In this document: positions 33,897 to 44,705 of the stretch, in pieces
How positions within the stretch are numbered: position 1 is the first letter of the stretch
Layout of the letters: each line of letters opens with the position of its first letter
Origin: Azolla caroliniana
Taxonomy: Eukaryota; Polypodiophyta
Reading direction: 5' to 3'
DNA: 64,000 nt
Assembly (NCBI GenBank): GCA_043228905.1
Contig: JBHGNT010000008.1
Coordinates: 15,500,001 to 15,564,000 of the forward strand
Translations under genes and position numbers: made by a program
The notes under the pieces: model-generated
The model's database searches: none
What the model saw: only the letters and a program-made list of their open reading frames with translations
What the model was told of the DNA's origin: nothing

Positions 33897-35392
33897 CTAC
33901 ATTAACTCTCTCCGAATCTTATTCTGCTCGGATGACAACACACTAGATGCCAGCTCAACACCTGGAGTCTTCCTAGTGTCCTCATCTTCAGTTGAGCTTG
34001 ATGAGTCAAAATCCGACATTTTAATGGTCTTCTTTTTTGCTGGTCTCGATTGCACTTTAGATGCCTTTTTTGGGGCCTTCACCGGGGAGTGAGAGGGCTC
34101 CCTTAGAGTTACATGGCCTTGTATATATGTCCTCAAGGTGACAATAAGATTTTGTGAGCTTTGTAGATCTTTTCTAAAAGATTCTTGCCCACAAGATTCC
34201 TTTACAAGTCGATCTTCAGAAAGGTACACTTTACGTACCCCCTTCGAGCACTCTATCATTACAAGAATGTTGGTTGAATCTAAATCTTCATAGTCAAATC
34301 GTAAAATACGGCCATACATAAATGCAGTGTCTTTTTAAAGCTGACGGTCACCGTTCCTTGGAGTTGATGTACTGCATACACCATTCCTTGTCCGTTAGAT
34401 CACGGTCAAAAAGGTCCTCACCATCAATAGCAACTAACATTTTCTTTTGGCTAACTTCATTGGATGGTTGAGATTTTGTCTCCTCATTGAAGAGAAGCTT
34501 TTGTCTCAATTGGAGAGCCCTGAAATCGGAGCTTGATTTTCTTCACAAGTCGGTCCGACAAGTTCTCAAACGACCTATTTAAGAAAGGACGTGCGAAAAT
34601 ATAAGTTAGTTGGTTCCCTAGATTTAACTTACCTATTAAAATACAAAAACTAGCAAGCGACTTGTGTTAAACTCTAAATTTCAATCATATTTTCCATGAA
34701 CATGGTAGACCTTTATTGTGAATTTAAATTTAGTAAGGGCTATTCAACTTGGAAAATTATATATCTTCATAATTTTACAAGGATATGTATCATATTGGAG
34801 GGTATGTATGATCATATTGATTTCATATCCCATATTGTTGAAAATTTTATTATGATAGGTTTGATTTTGGTGCCAAGGTATGGTCACATTGGTATCATAA
34901 ACGTAATTTGTGTGTTATTTTCTATTATTTTAAGCTATTATAGGTCATACAACCTATTTCAAAAGGGCACAAAATTTTACAAAATTTAGCAAATTTTGCT
35001 AAAAATGTTTGAATTGGACATCAATTTGGTATCTTTTCACACATATATCAATAAGTTCCCCCAAACACACAATATTCTTGTTTAAAAAGAGTGTTTTTAT
35101 AGGAACTCGATACGGCGTATCGAGTTCCTATATAAAACCCCCACTTTAAACAGCAACTCGATACGCTGTATCGAGTTCCTGTAATACGCCGTATCGAGTT
35201 CCTGTAAAAAGTGAGGGTTTTATACAGGAACTCGATACGCCGTATCGAGTTCCCCATGATAATAGAGACCTCTAAAAAGGAACTCGATACCCTGTATCGA
35301 TTTCTAGTGATTGAAAAACATATTTAAAAAAAAGTGTGCGTACAATTAGGTGCTTACCTTGTATCTTGGTGCTCACTCTTCTCAGAAGACAT
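33897..35392 (-). pseudogene. gene 1 of DNA element B, 3'-truncated
   Basis: Exon 1 is 35,392-35,358 (MSSEKSEHQDT; copy A has MSSKKSECQDS), donor GTAAGC. Exon 2 starts at 34,574, acceptor AAATAG. Intron 783 bp, containing the palindrome array. Exon 2 has stops before 34,319; then comes a clean stretch (MYGRILRFDYEDLDSTNILV, residues shifted out of frame in copy A) running through the basic and serine-acidic linker to KIRRELM, where homology to A ends at ~33,866. The ParB-like C-terminal region is absent. Confidence 0.7.
35102..35304. repeat. array of palindromes in intron 1 of gene 1 (copy B)
   Basis: Units at 35,102-35,128 (perfect), 35,153-35,179, 35,183-35,202 (right part only), 35,227-35,253 and 35,279-35,304, with the same half-site GGAACTCGATAC as in copy A. 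Spacers again switch orientation (TATAAAACCCCCACTTTAAA against GTGAGGGTTTTATACAG). Position relative to exon 1 matches copy A. Confidence 0.9.
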
Positions 35393-35711
35393 GATTGTCG
35401 TGATAGATGCTAACGGGGTGATGACAATTGGTGTTACGTGCTCAGGGCTCTGTGTGCTCGTGTGCTTTGTTCTGCGCGTGAGTGATTGCGAAATGAGGGG
35501 GTCTTCCTATTTATAGGGATTGACCACTGTGGTTAAAGTAACCACAATTACTTTAACTATGGTTGGTAAGCTTCAGGTTAGTTAGATCTAAGAGAGAGTT
35601 TCTTTGACCTTAGTACACTTTAGTTAGTACACAATCTTGATTGTACCATTGATTAGGTATTGAAACCAATATAATTATGACTCTCTAATGGGTTTTAATT
35701 AAATGATGTTC

Positions 35712-36095
35712 ATGAATAAATCAATGATTAAATACTCAAAATAACATATTAATGATCATTTATATTTTTTAATTAAATGATGGTCATGAATAAAATAATG
35801 ATTGAATAATCTAACCAAAATATTTATGACTCTCTAATGTGCATTATTAAATATGAAGTTCATGAATGAACCAATGATTGAATACTCACAACAACATTTT
35901 TATGACTCTCTAATGTTTTGTATTAAAGATGGTGGCCATGAATGAACCAATGATTGAAAATGGCTTATATTTAAAATGGTGGGCATGATTTGAACCAATG
36001 ATTAAAAAGTCTTATATTTAAAATGGTGGGCATTAATGAACCAATGATTGAGAAGTTCTATATTAAATATGGGTGCCATAAATGAACCAATGATT
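35712..36095 (+). repeat. dispersed AACCAATGATTGA repeats (copy B)
   Basis: Seven copies of the motif found in copy A at 10,395-10,690, one orientation, spaced about 30-105 bp, between the gene 1 promoter and gene 2. Confidence 0.7.
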
Positions 36096-36522
36096 TTAAA
36101 TTTAAACCAACGCATATATGGCTTTGTAATGATTGTAAATATATATACAATATGTATATAATATGTTTAGGAGTACTAAGTAGGCCTATATGTGGAGAAT
36201 ATTATTGCCCTAATGATTGCAATTAAACTTGCATATTTTTGCCTCCATATATTTAGTAATATTATACTTAATAGATAAAGTAAATTTAATTTAAATTATA
36301 TATTATAGGATTAATAAGGTATAAAATATAATTGATGGACTTTATACTAACTAATTTAAGTAATTATTAATATGTTGAATAAATTTATTATATTAAAAAT
36401 AATATAGACATTATATTGAGGGAGCTTATGTTTAGAGAGGAGTTTATGTTTAGAGAGGAGCTTATCATTTTTTATATTAGCCCAAGCACATAATTTGAAG
36501 AGCTCTATGTGGACCTTAAGCC

Positions 36523-39259
36523 ATGAGTGAAGACTCACCATTCTCGATTAAAGAATATTGTTTGTCATCAGACTCTTTGTTTTCTACTGAAGACTATTGT
36601 CTGTCGATAAACTCACCATTTTCTATCGAAGAATATTGTCTGTCGACAAACTCATCCATTTCTATCGAAGAGTATTGTCTGAGCTCATCTTCATCTAAAA
36701 CACATGTGAATAATGACACATGTGAAGAGTTCTCTATTGAAGAATACGATATTAATAAAGATACGGGGAATTAAGGTAGTGCCAATAAAACATCGAATAT
36801 CATGGGCGATGGTGACAACAAAGAATTGGATTGTAACAAGGTTACCCCAACTTCTATGTAGGAAGAGAAATCTGGAAGCCCTATGCATATTAGAAGAATC
36901 CCACGTAGAATTCGTCTGGCCATATTTAACTTGGGGACATTAGGTAATTAGATTGGATTTGATGTGAACAAAACATGTTGTGCCCGTGGTTGATGTCTAT
37001 GATTGGAAAATCAAAGTTCCGAGAAATAAGGCGATACTATTTTTCGATGACTGGTGATGAGCAAGACACTTACCTCGGGTCACATATGCAACTAGTGTCT
37101 GACAAATGTACGGGGATCAAAGTATCGTTCGAGTATTATATCTTCCATGCGCAATAGATATGTAGAGTTGCCTTCAAAATTGCGCAATGTGTTAGTAACA
37201 TGCGGCTACATAGAGTACAACAACGTCTACTTAGCAAAGATTAGATGTTCAATTGTAAAGAGGTTCCAAGTATGAAAGGTGTAATTGGAAGACATGTTAT
37301 TGGTTGGATGAAAAGTTACTTTTAGTTCAATTGTGAAGTAATGCCTACTACAGGCAGGATGCACCTCCTTGATAATTACACATGCCAGGAAGTTTATGAT
37401 GTCTATCGATCAGATATGGTGGGCTGAAGTAATAAATCTGTCACATATAGCCAATTCACAAGATTATGGAGAGCTCGGTTTTCAAATGTTATCATTCCAC
37501 GTAAAGTACGCATCGGGTATTGCTCCATTTGCGCAAATCTTAAAAGTTTGGCTAAAGGTGCAAAGACATCATTGGAAAAGGATATGAGTAAGAAGTTACT
37601 ACACGAGCATCGTGAGGCACAATCGTTAGAACGAAAGAAGGCGATGCATCATAGAGAGAAGTGTTTAAAGAGGCCTGATCAATACATGTGCTTAATGATA
37701 GATGGAATGGACCAAAAGCAGACGTGCTTGCCGCATATGCAGAGGCTCCCCAAAGACATCAATGATTAGTGCCTTGATCAAATGCACTTGGTGGGATGCG
37801 TACCTTATAATAGGGTTGTTGGACGTCACGTCTTCATTACATACCCCAATGTTCACAATGACCGTAACCTAACAGTTACTGTGATTCACCGAGTTTTGAT
37901 GTCTAGGGGCCAACCATTCCCCCTTGTTCTATACATTCAATTGGACAATACTGCTAGAGCGAACAAAAATTCAACTGTGTTTGGCTATCTAAGTATGTTG
38001 GTCAACCAAGGAATGTTTAGAAAAGTGAAAGTCAATTTTCTTTTGGTTGGCCACACACATGATCATATAGATCAAATGTTTAGCACAATCTCTAGATAGT
38101 TGTCTCGGCATGATGCTTTCACATTACCAAAACTATTTGATGTCATTTGTGATGCATATACACCATGCCCAAAAGTGTTACACTTGAAGGAGGTATAAGA
38201 CATTCAGAGATATATATGAGACGGTGGTGTTGGGAATGTTAAAGTGCTCGCCCAGTTAAACAATATAAGCTTCAATCACATTTTTATGATAAAGAAAAAT
38301 GAAATAACTGGTTCTACGCTTTTGTATGCCAAACAATATTCATCTTCTACAAAACGGGAAGCTGAAGGTGGTTGCCAATTCTTACTTTGTATGCCAAGTA
38401 CAATTGTCCATGGACCTAAACAAATGCCAATTGAGAAGAAAGGACAGTTGCATAGTGACTTGGTATCGAAACAAAAACAATTATGTCTCCAAGCCAACAA
38501 GACATATCATGGTGGGATGTATTATTTAGTGATTAGAAAGGAATTATAGACAATTGTGTATTTGGTGATAATTGGAATTTGGAAACACCATTCACATGGT
38601 CGCTATAACATGATCGTGTAAATAAAACTCCGGAGCAACCAACAAATGCGATTAATGATAGTTTGGTCCATCCACAACAAAAAGACATTTATGTGGGACG
38701 AAGGATGAACAAAGCAGCCGAAGCTAGATGGCAAGGCAATTTGCAAGAGCTCGCGGCGGGGATGTTGATTGCAACGCCTGTTGATGAGAACTCACATGGC
38801 CACCAATTTTGGGTTGGTAAAATTCTAGAAGTGTTGATGCATGAAATAGAAAACATGATCAAGTCTATAAAATTTCATTGGTACAACACTAAAAGTGCAA
38901 ATGTTTTTACGGGTAAGTATACATTGGAGATGATTGAATGCCCAACGACAAGGGGAGGTAGGAAGAGGAAGCGAAACATATTTAACACCTCGACCCTTGA
39001 TATCTCTAATGTGGATATCATCGTGTAGGACTTTACGCTTACAAAAGCTGGACGATTAAGGAAGTCAACAATAGATATAATAAAAGAAAAATTACTAGGT
39101 CTACAAGGTGGCTTGAGTCGAAGGCAAACAAGATCTGCTACATATAATCTAGAGTCAAACCATTTGGTTTATGACGAAGATAATGCATTGATTGGTACAT
39201 TCGAGGATGACGAGGAGGAATCGTCATTGTATATTAGTTATAGTAGTGATTCTCCGTAA
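36523..39259 (+). pseudogene. gene 2 of DNA element B: DUF7869-like transposase
   Basis: Starts with four tandem FS-I/T-E-E/D-YCLS peptide repeats (36,541-36,690). Several stops and frameshifts follow. Key blocks survive: GKSKFREIRRYYFSMTGDEQ, MIDGMDQKQTCLPHMQRLPK (37,696-37,757), YIQLDNTARANKNSTVFGYL (37,932-37,991), NFLLVGHTHDHIDQMFSTIS (38,033-38,092) and a C-terminal FWVGKILEV block with RGGRKRKRN. Acidic residues in MIDGMD, QLDN and HTHDHID are candidates for a DDE-type site; this copy keeps the QLDN Asp that copy A has lost. Family assignment (DUF7869-like) is from memory of its motifs. Confidence 0.65.
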
Positions 39260-39630
39260 AGGAGTGATCATGAATGTATTTTTGGTTATTAAGTGTAACT
39301 ACATTCCGCTTGTAACAAATCGAGTAATATAAAAGCATGTGTTTTGAATTCTTATGATTTCTATGAAAATCGTTTCTTATAAAATGACATTGTTTGTAAT
39401 GTTTGTGATATAAATTGAGAATGTAACTTTTTGAAATTCCTCTTTTTTTATTTATTTTCTAAATCACGAAAATAGTGGATTTTTAACCTTTTTCATAGTA
39501 CATTTGAGAATGTATGATACTTGTATTAATATGTTTTGTAAAATCATTGAAAAAGTACTAAAATCAACCAAAATATTCCTTATCCTTCCATTTATGTGTG
39601 ATCTTTCCACTTGTGAACGCGAACGTGTTT

Positions 39631-39998
39631 ATGGAAGTTTAATGGGAACCTTAAACACACATACACGGGAGAGACAGAGATAGTAGAACACAATTTCAAA
39701 ACAAACACTTTGTACATCAATGTCCTACAGAACACTTTTATACAGTCCTTAAAGGACTGACAAAAGTACTGGCATGCACTTCAATGGTCATACGAGCGAC
39801 TGGCATTAACTCCAACGAATATGCCTACGTACTAGGCTTGGGTCATAGGCCTCTAACGGCCTACCAGTTCACACTAATCCGGAGTACGATCCGGTTTTCC
39901 GGTCCGGCTTTAGGTTCCAGATACCCATCTATCTAGACACTGATCCAGCTCTGGCTAATTCAGCCAATCCAGATTCGGTTGAGCTTTGCTCGCTTAAC
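39631..39998 (-). mobile_element. Copia-2 LTR, second part
   Basis: Continuation of the LTR from 33,462; matches 22,263-22,541 closely (ATGG-GGTTTAATGG, AGTCCTTAAAGGAC, GAATATGCCTACGTACTAGG). It ends TTAACA at 39,998 and is followed by a minus-strand polypurine tract (CTTGAAGGGGAG, 39,999-40,010) and about 25 bp of Copia C-terminal coding sequence (QLDLKLSLKG). Confidence 0.8.
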
Positions 39999-40035
39999 AC
40001 TCCCCTTCAAGCTCAACTTGAGGTCTAGTTGTTAT

Positions 40036-40990
40036 GTGTGTCCTATTGAACCGTTGTTGCCACTTCTGGTCTTATTACCGGCTCTACTTTCTTCCTGGGT
40101 TCTACCTCCACTGAGCGGGTCTTCGGGGTATTGTCCTGCTTCGGACTCGATCCTTCCCCCTGCTGCTCCGTGTTGCGCTTCCTCGGGCGACGTCGAAGGA
40201 ATTTGGTTTGTTCATCTTTAGCCTCTTCCTCCGCGGTTTCTTGGTTCACCCTCCAAACCAAGTTGTCCGTGTCTCTATCCTTGTCCTGTCGGCGCAATTT
40301 GATTTTGATTGGTTTGGCCGTTTTCTCCAGAACTGGCTCCATTGGTTCCTGCTCTTGGGTCATCTGCACTTCCTGTTGAGACGATTCTCCTGCCGTCCAT
40401 CTGGGGTTGTGTTTTGACAGTAGTTGTTGCCGTTTGGATGCCTTATTTGGTGTAGCTTCCAGTCGGGTCCGCTTCTTCAGTTTGACGGCAGGTGTTGGGG
40501 GCACTAGTAATGTTAACCATTGGGCTAACCCGCACCATGCCTTCTTCCCGTCCACTACGGATGCGATTACTGCTCATAGAGAGTCGACTATAATTACCGA
40601 CCACTCCACCTTGAGTCCTTCAAATGTTGCTATGATAAATCTGGCTCGATTCTTTGGCATGGCTGGTGGTTGAGGATGCAAAAATCCATATTCTAATAAA
40701 ACATGAGCCACCTCCCTAAACAAAGGATTCTCGCAACCTTGTGTTCTGTATGCTTGGTTGGCGATGGAGTACTACCCGAAGTATTCAGTTAGGATTTCTG
40801 TGGAGGGGTTCTCAATGGAATACAACCCTCTGTGCTAGTAACCCAATGAGAGCTTGGATGGTGCACTCGGAGATCTCCTCGAGGTCAATCCTTGCTGCAA
40901 TCTTTTCCGGTTCTTCGTGTGGTCTGTTGTGCTCTCAAAATCCTTCTCTCGTGAAATGACAATCCTTCACTTTTTTGGAAGTTTTGTATC
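40036..40990 (-). pseudogene. ORF3 of Ty3-3 (homologue of the ORF3 of Ty3-4)
   Basis: Minus-strand region downstream of pol. FREVAHVLLEYGF and PPAMPKNRARFIIATFEGLK match FREIARVLHEYGH and PPVMPQNRAGMIIATYEGIK in Ty3-4, and AQWLTLLVPP with ASKRQQLL matches TQWLTLLVPP with ASKRQQLL. An acidic/basic low-complexity segment ends at 40,043. In this copy the frame reads KVEWSV where Ty3-4 has KVD-stop-SV. Its long coiled-coil part is absent; the element is cut at ~40,036 by the Copia-2 3' end. Confidence 0.75.
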
Positions 40991-41129
40991 CCCATTTCTA
41001 ACAGCCACCACTTCTTGAATCCCACGTATGCACGTCGTGTACCATAATAGTATAATGGTGCCGCATGGTGCGCTTTAAATGGCATGTCATCACGCCTTTT
41101 CATGGTGGTCATTCATCATATCGAATAGT

Positions 41130-41160
41130 ATCTTATTATTATTATTATATTTATTTATTT
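41130..41160. repeat. AT-rich pol-ORF3 spacer of Ty3-3
   Basis: TTATTATTATTATTATATTT followed by (TTTA)n. The same kind of (TAAA)n spacer lies between pol and ORF3 in Ty3-4 (51,700-51,735). Confidence 0.6.
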
Positions 41161-41780
41161 TTATTTTCTCGTACGACCTGAAATACCTGGCCCTACTAGG
41201 TACCGTTTAGTTAGTCTTTAGTGCCCGACTGCACCGGCTCCATTGTAGACAGAAGCGCACCGGTTTCCGGAATTTGTTCCTCCAGTTGCTTGAATGGGTT
41301 CTCCGGCATCAGACCTTTGTATGCTTTCAACCGAAAACCATTTATCCATTTGGCCAACACCTCACCGGCTAGCATGCCTAGTTGATAAGATCCCTGGAAT
41401 TCCGTCGTAATCCAAAACAGTACGGTACACCGGAACCACAGCTTCCCCAACATCTTGCTCATCCGGGTCTGGAATATTAGCACAGGCTTGCCGATGCCGA
41501 ATTCATTCTCGTTTCCTCGTTTATGCCAGTCCACAAAAGCTTTCCCCTTGCATTGTTCGTGCTCCACCTGCAACACACTGGCTATTCGGTGTTCTTATAG
41601 TTCGCATAGTGTTGCCAATCGGATCTTTTCTGATTCCTTCTCGCTTAACCATTCCCGAACTTGTATCCTTAAGTTGGAAATTTGGAACTCCATAGGCATA
41701 ACTACCTCCAATCTGAATGCTAGCCGGAACGGTGTCATTTGGATACTTGTTTTGTAAGTCGTCTGATATGCCCATAACGC

Positions 41781-41910
41781 TGTCACGTTGTTACGCGCGT
41801 GCGTGGAGAAAGGCAGGACCACGGGGGTCTTGGACTAGGGAGTGATAGAGCGTAGGAAGTCGTGCTTCACTGTTTCTGGGGCATCCCAGAAACACCTCGG
41901 AAGCAACCGA

Positions 41911-42009
<99 letters not shown>

Positions 42010-42612
42010 CTTAACGCCGACTCACGCACACACACGCACACATAGCCCGACCCGACTCATGCCCTTATGTACAGGAAACGCAGGAAAGGGGAAGCACCCG
42101 ACACCAACGAAGACGCGAATATACACAAACAGACGCAAACGTATATATGTATATTAAAAGAATACATTCCCGGCTTCGAGCCGGTCCGAGGTAGGTTACA
42201 GTAGTCGTCAGTTGCCAAGCCGCCGGTCGGGGAGCTCTCGACTCGTCGCGCCGAGCGGGGTCTTGCACAGGAGGCCGCCAAAGCAAACCCTAAGCAAAAC
42301 ACGAGGGAGGGGGAAGAAGAAGAACAAGAAAACCTAACTCTAAACCTAATGGTATACCCTCTAATGCAAAACGGGCAACCCTTTCACAAAGGGTGTTCCC
42401 TTCCTTTTATAGAACAAGGAAAGGGATGTGTTACAATGTGGGACAAATCCCGACTTACATGGGATCGTCTACCCCGACTTGACTACTCTTCAGCGCCATA
42501 AAGGCGCCCTCGATATTCACACCAAATGTACATGGGTGCGTACACACGCCGTACCCCGCCGATGTAGACAATGTTTCCCGGTTTCCACCTCTGGCCGAAA
42601 TTCTTCACGACA
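41781..42612 (-). mobile_element. solo LTR inside Ty3-3
   Basis: 832 bp, plus-strand ends TGTCACG...CACGACA, flanked by ACGC on both sides (41,777-41,780 and 42,613-42,616; 5 bp if the end is set one base earlier). Removing it and one ACGC restores the Ty3 reading CATAACGCGTTGTGTACTTT, matching CACAGCGCGCTCTGCAACTT in Ty3-1. Minus orientation fits a CTATAAAAGG box near 42,400. It contains a long GA microsatellite. Confidence 0.8.
41913..42010. repeat. (GA)n microsatellite
   Basis: About 95 bp of GA repeats with one interruption (GATGAGAGA near 41,990). Confidence 0.95.
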
Positions 42613-44080
42613 ACGCGTTGTGTACTTTCGTATCCTAGTCTGTCCGGTTCCCATTAACGATCTTCCGGAGAATATTTTGGAGCGTTTTATTTATGGACTC
42701 AACCAATCTGTTCGCTTCTATATAGTAGGGCATGTTGCGTTTATGCACTACCATGTAAAACGTCATCAGGCTTTCCACTACTTACCCTAGAAAATGACCA
42801 CCTTGGTCGCTGATGAGCTCAATCAGACATCCGTACCGGCACCATATGTATTCATATAAAAATTTCATTGTTGATGTCGTGCTTTCGCTTCTACCCATTT
42901 TGTGCAATAGCCGGTTGCGACGATGATGCACCGGTTTCCCATTGGCATTGTCGGTGGCTTAAATGGTCCGACAAAGTCTAGTCCCCATTTTTGAAAAGGT
43001 TCTACTGGCAATACGGGTTGATGGGGCATCCACGCCTGTTCTGTGGGTTGACCCATCCTTTGGTAGGGATCAGATTCTTTACCATACTGGATCGAGTCCT
43101 TCAAGGTTGTCGGCCACCATGGCCCACTTTTCCAAATCTTCTTGGCGGTGGCATCTCCAACATAGTGGCCCCCGGCAACGCCGTAGTGGGCCTCTCTCTC
43201 ATAAAATTGCTTCCTTTTCGTCACTCCTTACCGCGCGCCACCAGATTCCGTTTGCTCCCTTGTGGTACAATGTATCCTATATTAAGCAAAAATGGCGACT
43301 TTGGGCAGCCAACCGTCTGTTCATCCCGGCTCAATTCTTTCGGAGGCAGTCCGGTACTTTGGAACTGATCATGTCGGTGAGTCATGTATCCTTGCCTGCA
43401 ACTATCTCATCCACTACCATTTTTGCAGTGACCTTGAATAGCTCAACATCCGGGAACTCATCCCGAACTCTGTCACTTGCCTCTCCAGATTCTGGCCAGC
43501 TCAATTAGTCGCCAACACGTGTTGTACTCCCGGTCAGTGGTATATTTCAAACTTTAATTCTTGTAGCAGTAATGTCCACTGTGCCAATTTACTGATTAGT
43601 GACGCCTTGGATACCAAATATACTAACGTCAAATGGTCCACATGGAAGGAAAACTTGTGTCTGAACAGATAGTGTCGGTACTTTGTGACGCTATATATCA
43701 TTCTGAGGGCTTCTCTCTCTATTCCGCCTTCGAGAGTTTTCGGCTCGCATAATACACTGGATGGTACCACCTAGGTTCGATCAAATGCATGAGCACACTT
43801 CCTATTGCTATGTCGGACGCGTCCACAAACACACAATAATCCTTCGTCTAGTTAGGAGGTTGCACTACCGGAACCTGTGACAACATCACTTTCAACGCTT
43901 GGTACGCCTTATCTTCTTGCTCCGTCCATTGAAAGGGTACTCAGTGCATAGCCGCATGTAACGGAGTGGCGAAGTCCGCTAAGTATCGAAGCATCCGGTT
44001 GTACCACCGGATCTGTCATGATTACTGGTCATGCCAAAGCTCTAACCTTCGACCCTGGCACTCATCTTATAGCACCTTAC

Positions 44081-44380
44081 TATCGAATTCGAGTGTATAA
44101 TGGCCGTATTCACACTGTCCCTTTGGACAACCCAAGTTTGGGCTATTTTTGTAAATAGCATAAAGGGCAGTTGCCCTAGGATAGTCACTATATAACGTGA
44201 CTTTGTAACCTTTAGTGACGGGTTGTTGTCATTTGTAACTGTTGCTATTAAGAAATAAGACGTTTCTTTGTGCCTATCTCTCTCCCTCTCTCTGTGTGTA
44301 TCTTGTTCATTCTCATACACAGGTCCTTCAACATCACAGATGTTGTTTGTTCTTCCGCACTTACGACCTTGTCCCCAACA
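44081..44380 (+). mobile_element. 5' LTR of Copia-3
   Basis: 300 bp ending CCCCAACA. The first bases are TATCGAAT where the 3' LTR (63,382-63,681) has TGTCGAAT, so the terminal TG is mutated. I count 12 differences in 300 bp between the two LTRs. Flanks CTTAC (44,076-44,080) and TTTAC (63,682-63,686) are a degenerate 5-bp TSD. TATATAA lies near 44,189. Confidence 0.85.
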
Positions 44381-44705
44381 GGGACTTGCTCCGGCTTCGC
44401 TGATTGTTCGGCAGTCAGGAAGAACTTTTTCCTCGGTTGTTCGATCGGTCGGTCGAACCTTGTACTACGTAAGCATCATCTACCGAGTCTTTGGCGAAAG
44501 ACTTTCTCCGATCTACTTCAATCAGGATTGCGCTCGTGATTTCAGAGTACTTAATGGCAATTGTTGAAGCATTGCACACAGTTGTGACGAAAGTTTCCCA
44601 AGAAGAGGGGAGACTACTCATGAGTATCATTGCTCTGAGTTCATCCTCTATTGCCGTCCCCTGAGACGATATTTGGGAGCTTAGGCTTTCGTACTCGTTG
44701 AGGTG
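44381..44705 (-). pseudogene. inverted Copia-3 gag segment
   Basis: This piece of Copia Gag is encoded on the minus strand while the rest of Copia-3 is on the plus strand: VQAHLNEYESLSSQISSQG, MSSLPSSWETFVTTVCN and ILIEVDRRKSFAKD read leftward from 44,705 and end at the 5' LTR. The next Gag part (zinc knuckle NQICNYCKKPGHIKAYY) starts at about 44,711 on the plus strand. No primer site or Gag N terminus remains next to the LTR. Confidence 0.8.

Larger units (their letters stand above)
33463..39630. mobile_element. DNA element copy B, complete ends, TSD ATG
   Basis: 6,168 bp inserted in the Copia-2 LTR with ATG on both sides (33,460-33,462 and 39,631-39,633). Terminal inverted repeats: left AACACATTCATGTTAACAAG, right (minus) AAACACGTTCGCGTTCACAA; 29 of 36 aligned positions agree, and the shared core is ACAAGTGGAA-GATC. 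A 3-bp TSD is known for CACTA-type elements, but the ends do not read CACTA. Divergent genes, palindrome array and intergenic repeats match copy A. The first ~400 bp differ from A, and gene 1 lost its 3' part here. Confidence 0.85.
41211..44080 (-). pseudogene. decayed pol of Tat-like Ty3-3 (RNase H to integrase)
   Basis: From right: RNase H region near 43,534-44,060 (EREALRMIYSVTKYRHYL, DHLTLVYLVSKASL), integrase zinc-finger region 43,030-43,224 in which ECDLCQR of the intact copy has become ESDPYQR, so zinc ligands are lost, core start [12 protein letters not shown] (~42,960), then a break by a solo LTR (41,781-42,612), then ALWAYQTTYKTSIQMTPFRL and the C-terminal GKPVLIFQTRM...KWINGFRLKAY to the stop at 41,211. 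The upstream end is cut by the Copia-3 LTR at 44,081; RT and gag are missing. Confidence 0.85.

Noticed and set aside
33386-39998. Reading the LTR pieces at 33,386 and 39,631 as two separate LTR fragments
   Set aside because: They join exactly at ATG with the order of the uninterrupted LTR at 22,197, and the DNA between has terminal inverted repeats.
41835-42041. Ser/Leu-rich frame on the minus strand
   Set aside because: Translation of the GA microsatellite within the solo LTR.
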